From Hysterangium stoloniferum (taxonomy: Eukaryota; Basidiomycota; Agaricomycetes; Hysterangiales; Hysterangiaceae), in NCBI GenBank assembly GCA_015178975.1, contig WHVD01000100.1, positions 1 through 64,000 on the forward strand: DNA of 64,000 nucleotides, given 5' to 3'. A model generated the notes under the pieces. The model saw only the letters and a list, made by a program, of their open reading frames with translations, ran no database searches and was not told where the DNA came from. Below, in pieces: positions 59,791-64,000 of the stretch. The stretch's first letter is position 1. The number at the start of each line of letters is the position of its first letter. Both the position numbers and the translations under genes were made by a program.

Positions 59791-62345
59791 TACACGGAAA
59801 GTGACATGCCTCTGTTATAAGCAATTGGGCAACATGTGCACCGCATATATTGCGATGCGGCTGTGTTGCTGCGGGCAACAGTACAAACGCTAGGCAAGCC
59901 AAGCACTTCTTGTCTGACCCGGCATAGCTTATCCCATATCCGACATGCCGACTCAAGATGATCCTCAAGAACAGGTAAATTTCTGATCGCAAGACTGATT
60001 GGATAAGCACTCAAACAAAGCATATATCATATACCCTAGCGCTGGCTAGTATAATAAGCCAAGCCCAGTTGTTTCTCGAGTGGTGTTTTTTTACGAGCCG
60101 GTGTATACTAGCTATTTCAGCTAGGTAGCTTAACCTTAATCTAGGTGCTCTTGAACTGCTATATCCCATTCTGAATAGCTTTATATTTACTAATTTATTT
60201 TCTATATTTACGAGCCATATTGCAAGTAGACAATAATACAACTTACTTACCCAAATCAAAGTAACAGGCACACTATGGTGTCAGAGATATATTAGAGTAA
60301 ACTGCAAGCCTGGGGAGCAAGTTGAATGACTCTCTATGTAGGGCAGAGAATGCAACTTAGATAGAGCGGTGTAGAAATAAACCGATGCTATAACTAGGCT
60401 TCCAGTTGAGGTTTCTACTCCTCAACTGGGGCTAACTATATACTATATTACATGGTTAGTGCATGGGTCTGTGCTCACAAGGAACTCGGAACTCCGTCAC
60501 TAAACTAATAATACTATCACGGAAGTCCATGAACCGGCGATAACCTAAGCAGTCACAATACAAGGTATGAGGTCATACTAATAGATGATACCTCATATTC
60601 CAACAAGATAACCACACGATAGTGCTGCAATATCACTGACAACACCGCAGCCCCTGAACGTCTTAAAACAAAGTCTCCATCTGGCCAACACTATCCATCA
60701 TCCATCCCGCGACCCTTTGACCAGCAAGAATATGTAACGACCTTCACACTATTAGCAACGATACTACCAAGTATAGTTGGCAATCCGGAATATTCAGTGT
60801 TCGCATTACTACATATACATATGTTACCCAGTGACAAAGGACAGCAACAATGCTGGCTCTCTCATCACATTATTTTTGGCCCAAGATATAAACGAAATAA
60901 ATGAAGAAATGATACCTACCGTTGGAGAGTGTGGAAATGGAGCTCGGGGGGAGGGTGGAGATAACATGACGATGACGGCGGCGATGAGGATACGTTCAAG
61001 GTGAAGACGAGGGTCAGTCAAAAGTGAAAGTGGAAGTAAAGGCAAAGGCAGAGACAAAATAATCGCAGTATGAGGGTGACTCGAGAGCGAAATTGAAGTC
61101 AGAGATGAGACGAAGGTGAAGGCGTGAAGACAGAGGACAAGTTATGTGACTGCAACGTTACTCTGGCTAATCAAGGCAGTGACTGTCGTGCTTCGCCCAG
61201 CTCAAAACTGTGGTGTCGTGCCTCGCGCTCATGGATGTAGTCCGCAAAGGCGTACGCAGCTTTGGCGACGTCGTCGGGTGGCTATTACGCTGTACCTCGA
61301 CACGCAGAATACCATGGGGGGTGCAGCGGGACCAAGCAGAGAGAGGAGGAATAGCAGGGGCGTGATCAATAGCTAGGAAGAGGTGGCATAGCAGTGTGGG
61401 TTGGATATACGTGTTGCAGCCATGACATGCATTCGTCCATACAGGTCAACATTATGCATGATATTCCAAGAACAAAAGAGATACGTTCAATTTGTGGTAT
61501 AGTGATATATGGGTATATGGCTGGGCGAGACTCACCAGGAAGCCAATACATCCACCCGCCTCCCTCTCGAACCTAAATCCGCGCTTAAATCCAGTTCCAC
61601 GCTTCCCCCCCCCCCCCCCGGTCATTTCTCTGTCCGTCACGGTCAATCGCATCCACGAAGACTTCGAGACGCCGTTCGGGACCGCGATTATCCCGCACCG
61701 ACCTCCCCGCTCCTTTACCGGCAATGTTTCTACAAATGGCGAAAAATCGGCAAGTGCGTGAGCAAAAACAGCTGGGGTTGATGGCTGTGGAGTCGCAGAA
61801 CGACCTACAGATGCCAGCCGGGCAGCAGAATTTACGGCGGCAGCATTACGCCTAGACTAAAGGGTGGCAGGGTGGCAGGCGGCGTGACGAAACGCTGTAG
61901 AAATGTGTGGGAGACAGTCCATGATGCTGGTGGGAGTCTTGGCGCTGTCGTGATACTTGAAAGAGAGTCGGTGTAGTTTTTGATCACAAGTGCTAACGCA
62001 AACGCGTGGCTGGCTGAGATTGCGTCGTATAGCAACGATATGTTCGTACAGACTGCGTGGGCTATGGGTGTTTGACTATGGGATATGGTTATCGATGCGT
62101 CAAAATACACCTAAAACTCCCAGCTATGCGTATTGCAATGAGCAGTCGTCCAACTGCAGGCAGAAAGCAGCGAAGATGAAGGCGTCACGAACGACGAGAA
62201 GGATGTTGTTTGGTCAGCCCGCAGCGATCCTAAGTTCCTTGCAGGTTAAGTGTGCTCTTAGGAGTAGAGGTGGAATGTATATTCCTAGTAATATAGTGTA
62301 AATTGTGAGAGAATCCATTAAATCGGGATAATGTAATGCGCCGGC
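59791..62345. other. Intergenic; weak coding-like patch and a poly-C run
   Basis: Minus-strand 59800-60010 reads as AYPISLAIRNLPVLEDHLES and continues with cysteine-rich sequence. It may be a decayed exon. A run of about 16 C lies at 61604-61619. The remainder holds only short frames and repeats of GA-rich sequence near 61010-61130. Confidence 0.4.
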
Positions 62346-62994
62346 TAATGAACCAATGAGTGATGAATGTGAATTTGATAAGAGGGCTACACAAGGACAC
62401 AAACAGAGCAGAGTAAGCACTGTGAGGAGACCCATGTTGAAATAACATACCAGTTCAGCACTGTGAGGAGACCCATGTTGAAATAACATACCAGTTCAGC
62501 ACTGTGAGGAGACCCACGTTGAAATAACATACCAGTTCAGCACTGTGAGGAGACCCACGTTGAAATAACATACCAGTTCAGCACTGTGAGGAGACCCACG
62601 TTGAAATAACATACCAGTTCAGCACTGTGAGGAGACCCACGTTGAAATAACATACCAGTTCAGCACTGTGAGGAGACCCACGTTGAAATAACATACCAGT
62701 TCAGCACTGTGAGGAGACCCACGTTGAAATAACATACCAGTTCAGCACTGTGAGGAGACCCACGTTGAAATAACATACCAGTTCAGCACTGTGAGGAGAC
62801 CCACGTTGAAATAACATACCAGTTCAGCACTGTGAGGAGACCCACGTTGAAATAACATACCAGTTCAGCACTGTGAGGAGACCCACGTTGAAATAACATA
62901 CCAATTCATCCCCAAGTGTGTATGAGGACAATGTTATCTGTTGTGTGACTTCATCCTCTTATTGAATTCACATTCATCACTTGTTGGTTCATTA
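62346..62994. repeat. Inverted 40-bp arms around a satellite array
   Basis: 62346-62385 (TAATGAACCAATGAGTGATG...) matches the reverse complement of 62955-62994 with about five mismatches. The arms enclose the 41-bp array plus about 30 and 47 bp of single-copy sequence. No target duplication or coding region was recognised. Confidence 0.75.
62416..62907. repeat. 41-bp satellite, 12 copies
   Basis: Twelve head-to-tail units start every 41 bp from 62416 to 62867. The unit begins AGCACTGTGAGGAGACCCAC and ends CATACCAGTTC. The first two copies have CATGTT where the others have CACGTT, and the last has CCAATTCA at its end. Otherwise the copies are identical. The unit length is not a multiple of three and each frame meets stops, so it is not coding. 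Confidence 0.97.
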
Positions 62995-63594
62995 GTGTGA
63001 AGGATAGGTCGCATAGAAGGCGTGACTAAAGACTCTAAGCCTTACCCTTTAGCTGCTTTATATTTCCTTCTCTATCACTCATAAATACAGGCCATATTCC
63101 CTTTTTATTAGTTCGAGAGTCCATGTATGCTTGTGGGCGCTCTAGCCCACAAGAAATATGTGCATGTCACAGTAGTAGTCACACGAGAGAATGTTAGATG
63201 CTTTTCAACCCCGACAACCATCACCTGCAAGACACAAGTACTGGTTCGGGGTATCGTCTAACAAGACTCTCTCTCTCTCTCTCTCATCTCCAATTATTCA
63301 TAACAACTCTTCACACTGAAATAGTCGAAGTGCATTATTACTAATCGGCTCGACTTCAAGTTATCACTTTGCACAGTAAAAACATCCAGCGTTGCTCACT
63401 TCTCTAGATTATTCTTCCCTTCTCACGATAAACTCCTTCCCTTATCTACTCGGCCATCGGGCCAACTAGCTACACAGTCAGATCACACCATAAGGTCAAT
63501 CCGCCCTTGTAATCACCTACCGATCGCACCTTGAAGGTCGATCGTAATCTACAATTTTACTATCTAAAACTACTAGTCGATCGTTCTTTGCACT
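62995..63594. other. Intergenic with a CT microsatellite
   Basis: A (CT)n run of about nine units lies at 63269-63286. Nothing else supported. Confidence 0.5.
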
Positions 63595-63942
63595 TGTGAA
63601 GAGTCGATAGATTCTGACCGCTCGATATACAAAGAATAGTGTTTATTCAACTACTATTGGTATGTGAGAAGACACTACCTTTATAGGTAACTGAGATGTT
63701 ACCCTTGACACCTCTCGCTATTTGACGTCTGGGTCATTACGAGGTGGTGTCTGTTGGGTAAAAAGTGTCTTCCCTTCTGGCGCCGAGTGCGCCCACAGGT
63801 ATACACAAAGCTTTGAACTAAGAAATAAAGGTACGCTCGAAAGGTATAAGGAATTAAAGAAAGCAAACGATACTAGATAATAATGTAGTATAATATGTCT
63901 AATATTTAACAGCCTGATCATGATATATGCATACCCTTCACA
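63595..63942. mobile_element. Solo LTR, TGTGAAGAG family, internally deleted, 348 bp
   Basis: Ends TGTGAAGAGTCGATAG and CCCTTCACA match the copy at 43698-44339. It lacks about 290 bp from the middle. A perfect target duplication GCACT (63590-63594 and 63943-63947) flanks it. Confidence 0.92.
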
Positions 63943-64000
63943 GCACTATTGTTAGTCGATAACAATTGCATATTGAGTGGTAAACTACTCGACCCTTTAC

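Noticed and set aside
62416..62907. CRISPR-like or coding repeat array
   Set aside because: Units are contiguous with no unique spacers, the host is a fungus, and the frames contain stops.
1..64000. tRNA or rRNA genes
   Set aside because: I looked for B-box-like GGTTCGAATCC patterns and cloverleaf arms by eye and found none convincing; a tRNAscan run would settle it.

Overview
The window looks like nuclear DNA of a filamentous basidiomycete. Genes are cut by many short (about 40-70 bp) GT-AG introns, intergenic spaces are short among housekeeping genes, and the best matches recalled from memory are Agaricomycete families. The transposon and gene-family repertoire (Ty3/gypsy elements with TGTTACGACC LTRs, proline iminopeptidase copies, MLKL-like helical domains) most resembles Rhizoctonia/Ceratobasidiaceae. 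The genus is inferred, not proven. There are no operons, ribosome binding sites or CRISPR arrays.

Layout. 1-11.5 kb is gene-poor: a foldback sequence (2.9-3.1 kb), a broken cytochrome P450 (3.6-5.3 kb), an intact six-exon gene for a small MLKL/HeLo-like helical protein (6.8-7.8 kb) and a rearranged dead relative (9.0-10.1 kb). 11.6-22.7 kb is a compact gene block: a secreted aspartic protease, a DUF1308/PIN-like protein, an F-box-like protein and the histone H3K4 methyltransferase Set1. 23-27.6 kb holds decayed genes, including two proline iminopeptidase relics and a methyltransferase with three frameshifts. 28.7-41.2 kb holds a membrane protein, a tandem pair of proline iminopeptidases, the CTP-dependent diacylglycerol kinase Dgk1 and a copper P-type ATPase of the Ccc2/ATP7 type. 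41-56 kb is a nested transposon graveyard: a dead Ty3/gypsy element invaded by solo LTRs and a Tc1-like transposon, next to a second Tc1 relic itself hit by a solo LTR. 56-64 kb holds a truncated amidohydrolase, an unrecognised probably broken gene, a 12-copy 41-bp satellite between inverted arms, and another solo LTR.

For Set1, Dgk1, Ccc2, the DUF1308 gene, the F-box-like gene, the aspartic protease, both iminopeptidases and the MLKL-like gene, exon sums were worked out by hand and give whole codon numbers without internal stops. The genes share no obvious pathway. The visible theme is a contrast between intact core genes and stretches of duplication, decay and transposition. No wholly new system is proven. 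The strongest candidates for a second look are the MLKL-like gene pair, the recombinant LTR junction at 53.6-54.1 kb, the Tc1 element whose 211-bp arms each carry an inverted copy of the end, and the 41-bp array framed by inverted repeats.
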